A stretch of 64,000 nucleotides of DNA, taken from NCBI GenBank assembly GCA_905221605.1, contig CAJNDS010002203.1, positions 334,246 to 398,245 of the forward strand, read 5' to 3'. Origin of the DNA: Symbiodinium natans. Taxonomy: Eukaryota; Sar; Dinophyceae; Suessiales; Symbiodiniaceae. The notes below the pieces were generated by a model. The model worked only from the letters and a program-made list of their open reading frames with translations. It ran no database searches and was not told the origin of the DNA. The first letter of the stretch is position 1. Each line of letters starts with the position of its first letter. Positions 8,258 to 18,920 of the stretch are shown piece after piece. The position numbers and the translations under genes are program-made.

Positions 8258-8372
8258 GTTTAAGGTTTTGGGGTTTAGGGTTTGGGGTTTGGGGTTTGGG
8301 GTTTGGGGTTTGGGGTTTGGGGTTTAGGGTTTAGGGTTTAGGGTTTAGGGTTTAGCGTTTAGGGTTTAGGAT
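8258..8372 (+). repeat. TTTGGGG / TTTAGGG mixed array
   Basis: Seven TTTGGGG units followed by seven TTTAGGG-like units, showing a block change of variant inside one array. Confidence 0.9.
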
Positions 8373-8535
8373 TTAGGGCAAGGGGTTTAACTCTCAAAGG
8401 GGACACTCCTGCGTGCGTCTCGAAGACTCGTAGTTGATCAGTGCCATGACCTGGGCTGCTGTCAAGGAACTTAAACTCGCGAAATTGTGTTGCGATACTA
8501 AACACACCATATCAAAATCCGCTATATGTATATAA

Positions 8536-8563
8536 TTCTCTCTCTCTCTATATATATATATAT
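8536..8563. repeat. (TC)n-(TA)n microsatellite
   Basis: CTCTCTCTCTC running into TATATATATATATAT. Confidence 0.85.
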
Positions 8564-8877
8564 CTCCCTATTACGGTAATTTGCCGAGGCTTAGAGTCCT
8601 GAGCGCCACCGGGTGACAGGCCACGCAACGCGACACGCCGGAGCGACTGCCGTGCTCCATCTCACATCTCTCTGCTGCCGGCTTGAGCCCCGAAAAAACG
8701 CTCGGCCCAGAGCGATTTGAAGCAGGGTCTATATTACGGTTTTTGGTGAGTGCATATAAGGTTCCTTTTAACCTGCATGAGTGTATGTATACCGGGTGTC
8801 CTTTCGGGGGTACAAGAGAAAATATAAACCCTACTTCATATGGGTTTAGGCTTTGGGGGGTTGTTTGCGGTTTGGGC

Positions 8878-8976
8878 TTGGGATGTTCCCCTTTTTCTAA
8901 CAGTCCTTCATGGGGATCATAATCGGGGGTACTATAATCCCTGTTAAGGGCTGCCAGTTAAGGGGGAGCATCCCAA
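8878..8976. mobile_element. Family B MITE-like element, copy 2
   Basis: TTGGGATGTTCCCC at the left, GGGGGAGCATCCCAA at the right; inner TCTAACAGTCC and GGGCTGCCAG. Confidence 0.75.
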
Positions 8977-9151
8977 GTTCGGGGTGTTTTGGGCTAAGGG
9001 TTCTTAGGGTTTAGGCGTCTGGGGTTCAGGGTTTGCAGGGGTGAACGTAGGGCGTTTAGGGTTTAAGTTCTTTAAATCCCCGCTTAAGCCAGGTCCCCAG
9101 GCATACCTGGCCTCAAAGTAGGTACTGCAAGCAATCACTAGACATGAAGAT

Positions 9152-9604
9152 TCATGGGTAGCTATAGGTAGGGTCACAAGTACTCTGAATAAGGTTATAA
9201 TCCGCTATAAGTATAGAAGTATAGACCCTACTTATAACCCGTATAACTGCCCATGTAGCCTTTGTGTCTCTCTCTTGGGTGACATCATTCAGTTGATGTA
9301 TGTCGCAAATAAGATGCGCAACCTTGTTCAGTGTCCTGTTCATTCCCAACAACCCTGAGGACAACCGAAAACGGGGCCCAGAATGCATTTTTGCTGAGAG
9401 GACGGCGGGTTCATGAGTGGTGAGCTGCTCGTTGTGAGCCCACATCATACCAGCCAATGGATGAATTGTGACAGATGCTTTGGTATTGCTCGGATTGCTT
9501 GGGATGAGGGCGCAGACGCTGCAGCACCATGTGTAGCTTCGAGCCATCCTTCTTTCTGAAAGATACATCTGTCTTGTTGCCCGCCTGCCTCTCCGCGTGT
9601 CCAT
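9152..9604 (-). CDS. Unassigned 150-codon open frame
   Basis: The longest non-repetitive minus-strand frame in this part. The stretch LNKVAHLICDIHQLNDVTQ looks protein-like, but the other two minus frames are also open for long stretches and the low-coordinate end (9115-9245) resembles a diverged family A element (TTCATGGGTA.. and ..TACTTATAAC). At best an exon around 9250-9600; no family recognised. Confidence 0.25.
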   Translation of the reverse strand: MDTRRGRRATRQMYLSERRMARSYTWCCSVCALIPSNPSNTKASVTIHPLAGMMWAHNEQLTTHEPAVLSAKMHSGPRFRLSSGLLGMNRTLNKVAHLICDIHQLNDVTQERDTKATWAVIRVISRVYTSILIADYNLIQSTCDPTYSYP

Positions 9605-9937
9605 CTGTCTGCCTGCCTGTCCTTAATGCCCTGGAGAGCTTCATGCACCGTACTGCCCCTAAACCTGAACCCTAAACCCTAAAGGCCTAAAGGTTTGGTG
9701 TTTAAAGAGTTTTGAGTTTAGCTTTTACGGTAAAATACATGAGGCCCCTCTCATGGAGTCCAAAATACGCTACTTAACTGCAACCCGATTCCTACAACCC
9801 ATTCCCTAATTGTCTAGGACACCCTTTGAACCCAGTCTCGGACAAGCTTGCTGGGACTGCCTCCTCCGCTGTTCTAGGACACCCTAAAACCTAAACCCTA
9901 AACCCTAAACCCTAAACCCTAAACCCTAAACCCCCTT

Positions 9938-10018
9938 GCAGAACAGCTCGGGCCAGCCTGCTGCCGACGGATCTTGGCCTCTAACTTCCCTTTCCGATCC
10001 AGGAGGAGCTGCCTGCTA
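9938..10018 (-). CDS. Exon island, unknown basic helix
   Basis: Between CCCTAAA units (9893-9932) and a TTTAGGG array (10020-10150). Minus strand reads RQLLLDRKGKLEAKIRRQQA after an AG. No function recognised; composition is strongly helix-like. Confidence 0.4.
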
Positions 10019-10019
10019 A

Positions 10020-10150
10020 GGTTTAGGGTTTAGGGTTTAGGGTTTGGGGTTTAGGGTTTAGGGTTTAGGGTTTAGGGTTAATTATATGGTTTAGGGTTTA
10101 GGGTTTCGGGTTTAGGGTTTGGGGTTTAGGGTTTGGGGTTTGGGGTCTCG
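10020..10150 (+). repeat. TTTAGGG array
   Basis: About 17 units with several TTTGGGG variants and an AATTATATGG interruption. Confidence 0.9.
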
Positions 10151-10154
10151 CTCT

Positions 10155-11090
10155 GCGGCTTACACCCAAAACCCGCAACCCAAACCCCTCTTCCTAAACC
10201 AAAGAAGGTGTGGGGCTTTCGGTTGTTGATTCTCCCTCAAAACGTAACGTTGTGCCCGCTTTAGTCGGGGCCCCCCTGAATGCAGCCAAGATTGCCGGAC
10301 CCTTCAGGGCCGTGTCGTTGTTTGGGGGTTCAGAGTGGGGTCTGCAACTAAGTCAACCTCGGGCTCTATTTATTTACAGTTGAGTAGGAATTACTCGTAA
10401 TTCGTAGGTATAACCTATAAAAAAACTGTAGGTATTGAGGGTCCCAGGAAGTCTTCCCGGGGTCGTAAGAAATTTCGTGTGGCACGCCTTGAAAATCAAC
10501 TGCCAGGCCTCGCTGTGCCTTTCTAAGTCATGCAAACCGCATCCCCTTTAAGATCATATAAAATCCGGGGACCGCTTACAGAGAGACAAAATAGTCTTCG
10601 ACTGTTCAGGGGGGAGGGGGAGAGGGGGGGGCGCTGTTTAGGGTTTAGGGATTCAATGGTAGGCAACCAACATAGGCCCGCCTTAGAAGGCCCATGAACA
10701 ACCACGGAGGGCTGATGTTGGTGGACTGTGGCCTTTAAGGTTTAGGGGTTAGGGCTGATTTTGGCGGACTAAGGTTACAAGGGTTTGTACACAGGGTTTA
10801 GGGAAAGACCAAACCTTCGGACGGCGGGGGTCCTTCCAAACGTTTGATAGTCGGAGCCATACTATTCCCAGACAAGTCGCAAAAGCCATCCCTGAACCCC
10901 AAACCCTAAACCCCAAACCCCAAACCCTAAACCCTGAACCTCCAGCTTTGGTCCCGGGCCTCTGGGAGAAAGCCAACAGAGCCTTGGGTGCCCTTATTTA
11001 CATCCGGGCTTGAAGAGCTGGACAGGGAAGTGTCCAGGGAAACACCCTGAACCCTAAACCCTTTTGCCTGAAACCCTAAACCATAAACCC
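10155..11090. other. Unassigned sequence
   Basis: Unique DNA with isolated heptamers (10735-10760, 10890-10935). Minus frames at 10523-10705 and 10749-10976 are partly repeat-coded (GFRVWGLGF from heptamers) and not convincing genes. Confidence 0.5.
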
Positions 11091-11171
11091 CTTATTTTTT
11101 GCATCCGAGCTCTACGCGATATCTGATAAACCCTAACATCCTCAACCCTAAACCCTCAACCCCAAACCCGG

Positions 11172-11270
11172 CCCCGGAGAATCCCTTGGCATCAAGCGGC
11201 TGTCGCTCTGCTGTGAGGGAATCGGCTGCAGCGAAAAGCGCTGTGACCTGCCATGGGACTTGTTGGTAAG
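11172..11270 (-). CDS. Exon-like island
   Basis: Minus frame QQVPWQVTALFAAADSLTAE then RQPLDAKGF inside a longer open frame whose remainder is heptamer-coded. Flanked left by CCCTAAA-type and right by TTTGGGG/TTTCGGG units. Unknown function. Confidence 0.35.
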
Positions 11271-11554
11271 GTTTGGGGGTTTGAGTTTTGGGTTTCGGGT
11301 TTAGGGTTTTGGCGGTGTAGAGCCCTAACCCGAATCCCTTACTAAGAGCCCTAAACCCCAAACACCAAAGGGGCCTTTTGGCTTCTAAATCGAGATCCCT
11401 TTTTGGGGGCCTATGTTGCAAGGCTTGCAATTCTGAAGGTTATAGATGGCTAGGCTAGGCCTCGCAGATCGTGGGCTGCAGGCCGGTTGACAACTTTAAG
11501 GGAGGCAAGGGGATCACACTAAGGGCCCATGGAACTACCCTCAGATCCCTATAT

Positions 11555-11660
11555 AAACCCTGTAGATGTTGCTTCTCTTGCCTTGGCGGGGCTGCCCAGA
11601 CTGCGTGCAGCTTGTGTCCACATGCGCAAAACCTACTGATGGGAGAGCTGAAGATTTACG
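11555..11660 (+). CDS. Cysteine-rich exon-like segment
   Basis: Plus frame CRCCFSCLGGAAQTACSLC then PHAQNLLMGELKIYG. The C..C...A.TAC..CPH spacing is zinc-finger-like and recalls the RING modules at 1-8 kb. No splice sites resolved. Confidence 0.3.
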
Positions 11661-11689
11661 GCTTGGGGTTTGGGGTCACCGGGTCTGAA

Positions 11690-11765
11690 CCCTAAACCCT
11701 AAACCCTAAACCCTAAACCCTGAACCCTGAACCCTGAACCCTAAACCCTAAACCCTAAACCCTGT
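11690..11765 (-). repeat. CCCTAAA / CCCTGAA array
   Basis: Eleven units, three of them CCCTGAA. Confidence 0.9.
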
Positions 11766-12013
11766 TTGACACACATAAGGGGGAGTGGGGGAGTGAATTT
11801 AGGCAGTGCCACTGAAAGGTAGCGAAGGCCATCCCGACCCAATTTCGCCACCCTGTCGCTGGGCGGGATTGTGGAGCAGGGGGTTTAGGGTTCAGGTTTG
11901 AAGGCTTTATGCCTCAGAAACCCCTAAACCCTTCCTTCACCCTTAACCGTTTACCCTAAACCCCTACCCGAAACCTTAAACCCGCGAAGAAGGCTCGGCC
12001 AGCCGAAGCTCGA

Positions 12014-12420
12014 CTAACGCACACTCAACCCAGCCTGGTCCCCAAGGGGAGCTGCTTTGTCCTGCAGGGATTCACTCTTTCTGGGACGGGGGTGTGGGGT
12101 TGTTCTGCTTATGTTCCAAGTCTCACACAACACACATGGATATGTGTATATATATATATGTATACAAATTTTTATGTATTTATGCATGTGTTTGTCTATC
12201 CATACACAGCACAAGGTCGAGGGCAGCCTGGTTAAAAACAACTGAGAAGTCTGACATAAGGCCACTCTTTCGCAATTCCGGCGAAGGTCCGGCGTCCCCG
12301 CGCCAGGGCTTTCGAAGGACAGCGCAGCCGGAACTGGCGGAAGCTTCTCCCACGGCGCTGAAACATGCCTGGGTATGCTGCGTTGATTTGGCTTCAGCAT
12401 TTGTGTCAAAAAAACCCTGC
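12014..12420 (-). CDS. Unassigned minus-strand region, possibly two exons
   Basis: Open on the minus strand at 12250-12400 in two frames (LRKPWRGDAGPSPELRKSG, or PVPAALSFESPGAGTPDLRR) and at 12014-12110 (TTPHPRPRKSESLQDKAAPL with a stop at 12014-12016), interrupted by a TA-rich tract (12140-12185). Frame choice cannot be settled by eye. Confidence 0.25.
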
Positions 12421-12627
12421 ACCCTAAACCCTGAACTCTAAACAAGCTTCGTGCAGAATTCCCTAAGGCCCCCGGCATGTACGCGAGTGTGAAGAAAAAG
12501 CCCTTGGCCCTCCCTAACGCCTGAACCCTACACCCTATAAGCTCTAAACCCCTCAACCCAGAACCCTAAACCCGAACTCGCAAAAAAACTCTAAACCCTA
12601 AACCCTGAACCGTACACCCTATTCAAG

Positions 12628-12705
12628 AGGAGGCGAGTGCAGCAGAAGCTGCTCCGGAAGCTCTGTGAAGTGCGGGCGCGAGGGGGCCGGCATGCCATCT
12701 TTCTG
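12628..12705 (+). CDS. Exon with GTAGGGTTTGG donor
   Basis: 78 nt, phase 0 to phase 0: AAG at 12625-12627, then RRRVQQKLLRKLCEVRARGG and RHAIFL, then donor GT at 12706-12707. The donor leads straight into a TTTGGGG array, and degenerate CCCTAAA units lie to the left. Basic helix-rich protein, not recognised. A clear plus-strand example of an intron that begins with telomere-like repeats. Confidence 0.5.
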
Positions 12706-12707
12706 GT

Positions 12708-12809
12708 AGGGTTTGGGGTTTGGGGTTTGGGGTTTGGGGTTTGGGGTTTGGGGTTTGGGGTTTGGGGTTTGGGGTTTGGGGTTTGGGGTTTGGGGTTTGG
12801 GGTTTGGGG
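12708..12809 (+). repeat. Pure TTTGGGG array
   Basis: About 14 tandem GGTTTGG-type heptamers with no TTTAGGG, starting inside the donor site of the exon ending at 12705. It encodes a spurious GFGVWGLGFGVWG frame. Confidence 0.95.
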
Positions 12810-13038
12810 ATCGGGGCATCTATACTCCCCTTAGAACCTTGATAAACATGCTATGCTTAGTATTCCTTTGGGTTCTATGTAAACAGGAATATAAACGAAC
12901 CTACGGAGGTTACAGGCATAGGTTTTGCAGGCTTTATGATGGCGTTATGGGGTTTTATATAGGGTTTAGGCACCCTATGTAAATGTAATGTGGGGAGGAG
13001 CGGTTGTAAAATCGGCTACTTAAGATTTTACGGCGTGA

Positions 13039-13146
13039 TTTCTTCATGCATTTTGCGCGGACCCGCCTGACGAGATCTACTGGCGAATCGCCGATTCTTT
13101 ATTGCTTCTGACCAGCTTTCGTATCAATGGCCAGAAGCGACCGTGA
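13039..13146 (+). CDS. Candidate terminal exon, unknown protein
   Basis: Plus frame open from a stop at 13036-13038 to TGA at 13144-13146: CADPPDEIYWRIADSLLLL then TSFRINGQKRP. Compositionally protein-like and free of repeats; no family recognised and the acceptor is unclear. Confidence 0.35.
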   Translation, partial: FLHAFCADPPDEIYWRIADSLLLLTSFRINGQKRP

Positions 13147-13514
13147 AATCAGCAAGTATTGATGCCGCTGTTGCCGGTGCCCCCGTGTGATGGTTGGGCG
13201 TCCCGCAGTTTGGGCCTCTTTGCTTGGCACCATCCTCTACAATGAGGTTTGTCAGTCTGTTGGAAGAAAAAATAACTCCCCCAACAGCCCCCCTAAACCC
13301 TGAACCCTGAACCCTGAACCCTAAACCGTAAACCCTAAACCGTACACCCTAAACCCCAAACCAATCCGAGCTCTCTCTCCCTCCCTGCGGCGACCACGCG
13401 CCTGCGGCACGTTCGAGCTGTCTCCGGCTGTGGTGCCTTTAGGGTTTAGGGGGTTTAGGGGTTTAGGGGTTTCCAGGGTTTGGTTTCTGCTGCATGATCT
13501 GAGACCCGGGGTTT

Positions 13515-13745
13515 AGTCCATGCCATCGAGGCACCTGATGCCGTACGCCGTCCCAAGGAATGTTTGTGGTGCTCCTGCGCCCCTGTGCGCAGTCTGCGAG
13601 GTGCGGGGAATTCGGGCTACAGGGTTCAGAATTTTGGGTCGCCAGTTCAGGTTATGAAGCCCTAAACCCTAAACTCTAAACTTAGACAGGAACTTCGACA
13701 AGCTGATGGAAGTAGATCTACATCTTGGGGCCCTTTGGGATGCCT
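13515..13745. repeat. Inverted segmental duplication with 4695-4942
   Basis: Plus strand carries ATGCCGTACGCCGTCCCAAG, the reverse complement of the 4.9-kb copy; both encode PYAVPRNVCGAPAPLC and EVRGIRA. The heptamer insertions differ between copies, so heptamers appear to have changed after duplication. Confidence 0.8.
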
Positions 13746-13746
13746 T

Positions 13747-13965
13747 AAGCTAGGGTATGGGGTTTGGGGTTTGGGGTTTGGGGTTTGGGGTTTGGGGTTT
13801 GGGGTTTGGGGTTTGGGGTTTGGGGATTGGGGTTTGGGGTTTGGGGTTTGGGGTTTGGGGTTTGGGGTTTACGGTTTAGGGTTTAGGGTTTGGGGTTTGG
13901 GGTTTGGGGTTTACGGTTTAGGGTTTAGGGTTTATGGTTTAGGTTTTGCGTTTAGGGGGTCGGGT
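13747..13965 (+). repeat. TTTGGGG array with TTTAGGG and TTTACGG variants
   Basis: About 30 heptamers, mostly TTTGGGG, with a higher-order pattern in which TTTACGG, TTTAGGG, TTTAGGG recurs twice. Confidence 0.9.
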
Positions 13966-14224
13966 TTGGGCCCTGAACTTGAACCCTCGACTTGCGCAGG
14001 TCCCTAGACTCTTATAGGGTTTAGGGTTGGGGGGTTTCGGCTCTCGCACTCGCACAAGGACCGGTCGGACTGTCTCAGTAAGGCACCAGCTCTGACGCAG
14101 GCAGCCCTAAATCCTAAACCCTAAACCCTAAACCCTTGTTGATTTGCCATCAGCAGGTTGAGGGGCTTGGGGCTTAGGTCTTGCAGTGCACTACTTGGAG
14201 GCATATGGCTACCGTTTCATTCAG

Positions 14225-14322
14225 ACTTGGCAACTATACTTCTGAGTTGGTTACACCCCCCATATTTGGGGTACTTACTTATAACTCTACCTGGATAGCT
14301 ACCCATGAACCTCCAAGAAGCC
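14225..14322. mobile_element. Family A element, diverged copy
   Basis: Right end ..GCTACCCATGAACCTCCAAG matches the family A terminus; the interior contains GGGTACTTACTTATAACTC. The left terminus is degenerate. Confidence 0.5.
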
Positions 14323-14489
14323 TTTAGGGCTTGCCTAAACCCTAAACCCTAAGCCCTAAGCCCCAAGCCCTAAACCGCAACCCCCAGCAGCCCCTCAATA
14401 ACCTCACCAATCCCTCACCTCCCTTCAATATCGCCTCCCTTCAGCAGTCCCTCCTAAACCCTAAACCCCGAAACCCCGAACCCCGATAG

Positions 14490-14590
14490 GGAAGACGAAC
14501 CATTTGAGGCGCCAAAGCGCCGCTTTCCGCAGCCGCCGTGCTGACTCTCCGCATCACCAGGCGCACCTCCCAGAGCTCTTGAGGGCCTTT
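14490..14590 (-). CDS. Exon island, unknown protein
   Basis: Minus frame ELWEVRLVMRRVSTAAAESG then ALAPQMVRLP, preceded by CCCTCAAG and with TTTAGGG units at 14589-14636 to its right and CCCTAAA-type units to its left. Unknown function. Confidence 0.4.
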
Positions 14591-14649
14591 AGGGTTTAGG
14601 GTTTAGGGTTTAGGGTTTAGGGTTTAGGGTTTAGGGTAGAGCGCTTCAG

Positions 14650-15105
14650 GGCCTTTAGGATTCAGGGTTTAGGGTTTAGGCTTTGGACTCTACAGGGTTC
14701 GAAAGATTGGGGTTCAGTGTTTCAGAATTTGGGCTTAAGGTTTCTGTCTGTAGAGGAAGCACGTGAGGGCAACAAACAGATAGCTCGAATCATGAACAAG
14801 GAAAATACCCGGGCTAGTGACGGCCATGTTAAGTCACTGCTTTAGTTGATTGTCACGCTTCGTCTAATGGAAGTTGCATTTTCCACTAAAACGGCCCCTA
14901 CCTTCTTTTTAATAAGGGTTCTGACGTATGGGCCCTTGGGTTTATAGGGTATGCATGGGGCAGATAAGGGTTCCCCTAAACCCTAAACCCTAAACCCCAA
15001 ACCCAAAGCTAAGGGCCCATATTAAGCGACCATGTAGCTGGCCTAGAGTCTGTCTCTAGCTTCTGCAGCTCAAGCGATGAGCAAAAGCATGTTGGTGGAA
15101 GGCTG
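14650..15105. other. Unassigned sequence
   Basis: Unique DNA with short heptamer groups at 14665-14690 and 14970-15005; nothing gene-like that I can support. Confidence 0.5.
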
Positions 15106-15349
15106 ATGAGGTTTAGGGTTTAGGGTTTAGGGTTTAGGGTGGGTTGAGGGTTTAGGGTTTAGGGTTTATATCGGGTTTAGGGTTCAACGCCTGAGGCAAA
15201 GATAAGCACAATTCCCTGAGAGCTCATCTGCGACAGAAGCGCGTCCGTCTTGTTTTTGCAGGATATAGAAGGAATCCCAAAACCGGGAAAAAGGCCAGGA
15301 CCTGTAAAACCAAAAAGGGAATCGGAGCACTACTGGAGGTCCTAGTTCA

Positions 15350-15570
15350 AAATCACCCTAAACCCTAAACCTATAAACCCTAAACCCTAAACCCTAAACC
15401 CTAAACCCTACTTCGGGCCACCCTGGAGCCGTGCGGAGCCCCCTTTCCATCGCGGGCTTCCCCCGACCTCTGCGCCGTGCAGCAAACTGCGGGCTGCGGA
15501 ACCTTCAGGGTCTAGGGTTTAGGGTTTAGGGTTTAGGGTTTAGGGTTTAGGGTTTAGGGTTTAGGGTTTA
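15350..15570. repeat. CCCTAAA array, ~100-bp island, TTTAGGG array
   Basis: CCCTAAA 15355-15410, a GC-rich island 15411-15508 open on both strands, then TTTAGGG 15511-15570: another island between convergent arrays. Confidence 0.8.
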
Positions 15571-15905
15571 CACCCGTTTCGGATGCGTTTACGGGGAAAA
15601 AGGTCGGTTGTTCAAAAGCCCAAATTCAGGATGTTCCGGTCAGATGTTCGGAGTTTTGTCATGGGGCTGATACTATGGGCACACAGCAAGATGGGTAATG
15701 GAAAGCTGACCTTTTAAGACCTTCCAACACATCACCAGGCTTACCCTTGCGTTATCACCCCATGCTTCACTTGCACAGGACTTTTTTAGACGTTATCCAA
15801 AGTGAAGCCGTAGAGAGAACCCAACCTCCCCTGCAGCGAGTCGTATGTTCTCGGTGTAGGGTTTAGGGTTTAGGTCTTAGGGTTTAGGGTTTAGGGTTTA
15901 GGGTT

Positions 15906-16043
15906 TCGGCACCGGGTAGAGGCGCACCGAAGGGCGCCGCCCTAGCAATCATCATCGTCGTGGCGTTGGGGGTATGGTATATGCCTCAAAAATCTCTTGC
16001 GAAACGCAACCGGAAGAGAAATCAGCCGTTTTCTGAATTCCCC
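15906..16043 (+). CDS. Exon with membrane segment
   Basis: Plus frame GRGAPKGAALAIIIVVALGV then WYMPQKSLAKRNRKRN and QPFSEFP: a ~16-residue hydrophobic helix followed by a strongly basic stretch, typical of a single membrane pass with a cytosolic basic flank. TTTAGGG units sit immediately left and family H begins at the right edge. Probably part of the plus-strand gene that continues to 21580. Confidence 0.45.
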
Positions 16044-16198
16044 AGAGACTCCAAAACCTCTGAATTAAGGTATATCCCTTAAATTATCATAGGAACCCTA
16101 ATATGATTTAAAGGTATATCCCTTAAATTATCATAGGAGCCCTAATATGATTTAAGGGTATATTCCTTAATTAAGGGGTTTTGGAGCCTCTGGGTCCA
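16044..16198. mobile_element. Family H foldback element
   Basis: Ends CCCCAGAGACTCCAAAACC and GGTTTTGGAGCCTCTGGG are inverted complements; the interior holds two tandem copies of a ~55-bp unit (GGTATATCCCTTAAATTATC..). A MITE-like element lying between the membrane exon and a following open stretch (16195-16280). Confidence 0.7.
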
Positions 16199-16289
16199 TC
16201 GCCTGCCGTATCCGCTGCTTTCCTGCCAGCCAGTGCGTTGAACCATCAACAGGGCACAGGTCTGCTTAGTTGTCCAGCACCTAGCTGGT

Positions 16290-16406
16290 TTAAAGGTTAA
16301 CCTTTGGAAATATATAGGGGAATATACTAACCCAAAAAGGTTAAAGGTTAATTAACAAATGGAAATATATAGGGGAATATACTAACCCAAAAAGGTTAAA
16401 GGTTAC
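16290..16406. repeat. Tandem duplication in a foldback element
   Basis: A ~60-bp unit (GGAAATATATAGGGGAATAT..AACCCAAAAAGGTTAAAGGTT) occurs twice. AGGTTAACCT at the left edge is palindromic. Confidence 0.75.
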
Positions 16407-16422
16407 CTACTCTACTACTAAG

Positions 16423-16493
16423 TCTGCAGGAGGTACACGAGCGGACGAAAAAGTACTTCTGTGGATTGCTAGGCATCGCTTGGCTTAGTGTTG
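16423..16493 (+). CDS. Exon of plus-strand membrane-type gene
   Basis: 71 nt after AAG at 16420-16422: LQEVHERTKKYFCGLLGIAW then LSV, phase 1 at GT donor 16494-16495. The split codon G|TA joins in frame to the exon at 21321, giving one frame across a 4.8-kb intron. Mixed charged and hydrophobic (GLLGIAWL) residues; not recognised. Confidence 0.5.
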
Positions 16494-16499
16494 GTTAGT

Positions 16500-16710
16500 T
16501 GGGAATCGGGGAATGAGGCACCCTCTATTATCCCTTAAAGGGAATGGGGTACCCTATATAATTCCTCAGAAGGAATGAGGTACCCTCTATAATCCCTTAA
16601 AGAAAATGAGGTACCCTGTATAATCCCTTCAAGGGACTGAGTACCCTATATAATCCCTTGAAGGGTTTTTATAGGTAACCTATATAATCTTTTAAGGGGT
16701 TTTTCTACAA
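16500..16710. mobile_element. Family F element, left part (interrupted)
   Basis: Begins GGGGAATGAGGCACCCTCTA, like the intact copy at 31060-31138 (AGGGAATGAGGCACTCTATA), then repeats a ~30-bp unit (ATGAGGTACCCTCTATAATC) about five times. The matching right end (CCAATTCCCTCATTCCCT) is found 4.6 kb away at 21290-21308, so the element was split by an insertion. Confidence 0.65.
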
Positions 16711-16914
16711 AACGGGGGACCGTGGGAGTGCGCTTTTTGGCTATTTTTCCTTACACGATACATGCTTTTCATACGAAAAAACGCAGAAAACTAGAAAAAC
16801 TTTACAAAAACTCGGAAAACTAGAAAAGAATGCAAAAACTCCAAAAAACCAAAAAAAACCAAAAAAAAAAACAAAAAAACCAAAAAAACCAAAAAAAACC
16901 AAAAAAAAACAATT

Positions 16915-17262
16915 TCCAGGGACTCTTCCATCCAGGGCCCAATTTGCAGGAGTCCTGGAAAATTGTTTTTTTTGGTTTTTTTTGGTTTTTTTGATTTTTT
17001 TGGTTTTTTTGGTTTTTTTGGTTTTTTCGAGGAAAACTAGAAAAAATGCAAACACTCGAAAAAACTCGAAAACATCAAAAAAATCAATTTCCAGGGACTC
17101 TTCCATCCAGGGCCCAATCTGCAAGAGTCCTGGAAAATTGTTGTTGTTTTTTTTTTTTTTTGTGTGTGTTTTTTTGCGTTTTTTTCTAGTTTTCTGAGTT
17201 TTTTACAAGTTTTCTGGACTCTTCCATCCAGGGCCCAATCTACAGGAGTCCTGGATTTTTGA
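16915..17262. repeat. Hairpin block GACTCTTCCATCCAGGGCCCAA, three copies
   Basis: Copies near 16918, 17095 and 17218, each CCAGGACTC-type inverted ends around GGGCCC, separated by poly-A or poly-T runs in opposed orientation. A diverged copy is near 19322 in element E2. Confidence 0.75.
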
Positions 17263-18689
17263 TTTTTTTTTTTGTTTTGTTTTTTTTGGTTTTTCGATTC
17301 TCCAGCGCGGGGCTTCCGGAAGTCTCCAGTAGAATACCTCACGCGCGCCGCTTCCGGAAAAATGAAGGACAGCTACTGGGACAACCTACCGATGATGGAT
17401 TTCCCCCCCCCCCCCACAAGCAAGACCACACGGTGCTCATATTCTGCGAAAGCTTTTGCTGACTAGTGTGTTTCAGTGAGACAGGTGTGATAAAAATCTG
17501 CGCTATGAAAAATCCACAATCACTATGTATAAAAATCAAAGCGACTTTGTTGAAAAATATTTGTATCATAGGGTGCCTACCGTTATGGCTTGATATTTGC
17601 TTTCCTTCATGCAGGGTTGGTTTAATAATATGACTTCTAAGCTAGCTATTGTTCTAGCTGTTTCTTCTAATATAGATCTTCTATACTTGCCCATTTTTTG
17701 AGGTAATTTGCATTGTATGTCAAGTCTAGCAGAGTTTGCCCATACGTAAATATCTTGTAATTTATCTTGTTCCCTTTACTAAGAGGAGCTTCTGTAAGAG
17801 TTCCAAGCGTGTTATTTGTTGGATTTTCTAGTATTTTGCTTTAAGCATTTTTAAACTCATCATTCAAGATATATAAATTTGTATGATAAGATGGGATAAC
17901 AAATTCCCATCGACAAAAATGATGATTATTATTACTATATATACATATATATATATATATAATATCTGAGTTTAAGGCTCTTTGTCCTATGGATTGATTT
18001 ATAAGTTATTAGGAAATTGTTAATAGTGCAGTAGAGGGCTCTCTAGATTATTTGCCGCATCTAAAGTGCTGTGCAAAAGTCTACTATAGGAATAGTCTTT
18101 CAAAATGATTCTTCAGTATCAATTCAAAGTTTAAGCACAATTTGTACTTGCTTTGTTAAATGTATATGTTATAAAAAAAGTCCAGTCCATTCTAGCCTAG
18201 CTTCTATAGCTTCATTTTTTGGCTAGAGGTTTTGTGAGAAATCTATGCAGTAAAATTGCTGCCAGAATGATGTTTCGTGTTGTTAGAGGCGTTAAATAAT
18301 ATCGTTGACTCTTTATTATAGGCATGGTGTTTGTGAGTTTTATTGCCATTTCATCTATAGACATAGATTCACCTACATGTATTTTTGCCGACCTTCGTAA
18401 GTTTACATGCTTTTTGAGTTACAGGAATCATTCATTGGTCATTCCCATAGCTTGTATATGCATCTCAGATAAACCGTTGTTTTATAGAGTTGCAGGTTAG
18501 AACTCTGTTTTAAAAGTCTGTTTTTTTGTGAACAAAACACGGTGTTCCGATGCAACGTATTTCTTTGTGAAGTCTTTGAATCACAAAAGCCATATTGATG
18601 CAACCCAGGTATTCGTCCACCAGTCACGTATTCAACCCCCCTCGAAAAAGCAATACTGAAGAGTTGCATTCACCCCATACCAATCAGCA

Positions 18690-18920
18690 AGACTAATAAA
18701 AAGTAACTATTCCCCTAATAACTCATTCACTTCCTGATAAACAAGACTTGGAACTTACACTCATCCCTCAATAAGCAAGACTTGATATCTATATTCACCT
18801 TCCCGATATACAAGACTTGAAATCATAATAGCCACCCTCATAACGCATTCACCCCCAATAAGCAAGACTTGGAATCTATATTCACCAACTAATAGCAACA
18901 TTTGGAATCATGGTAATCTC
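18690..18920. repeat. Degenerate ~45-bp minisatellite
   Basis: Four to five copies around AATAAGCAAGACTTGGAATC with interposed TTCACC; part of element E1. Confidence 0.65.

Noticed and set aside
12713-14007. GFGVWGLGFGVWG frames
   Set aside because: Direct translation of TTTGGGG heptamers.
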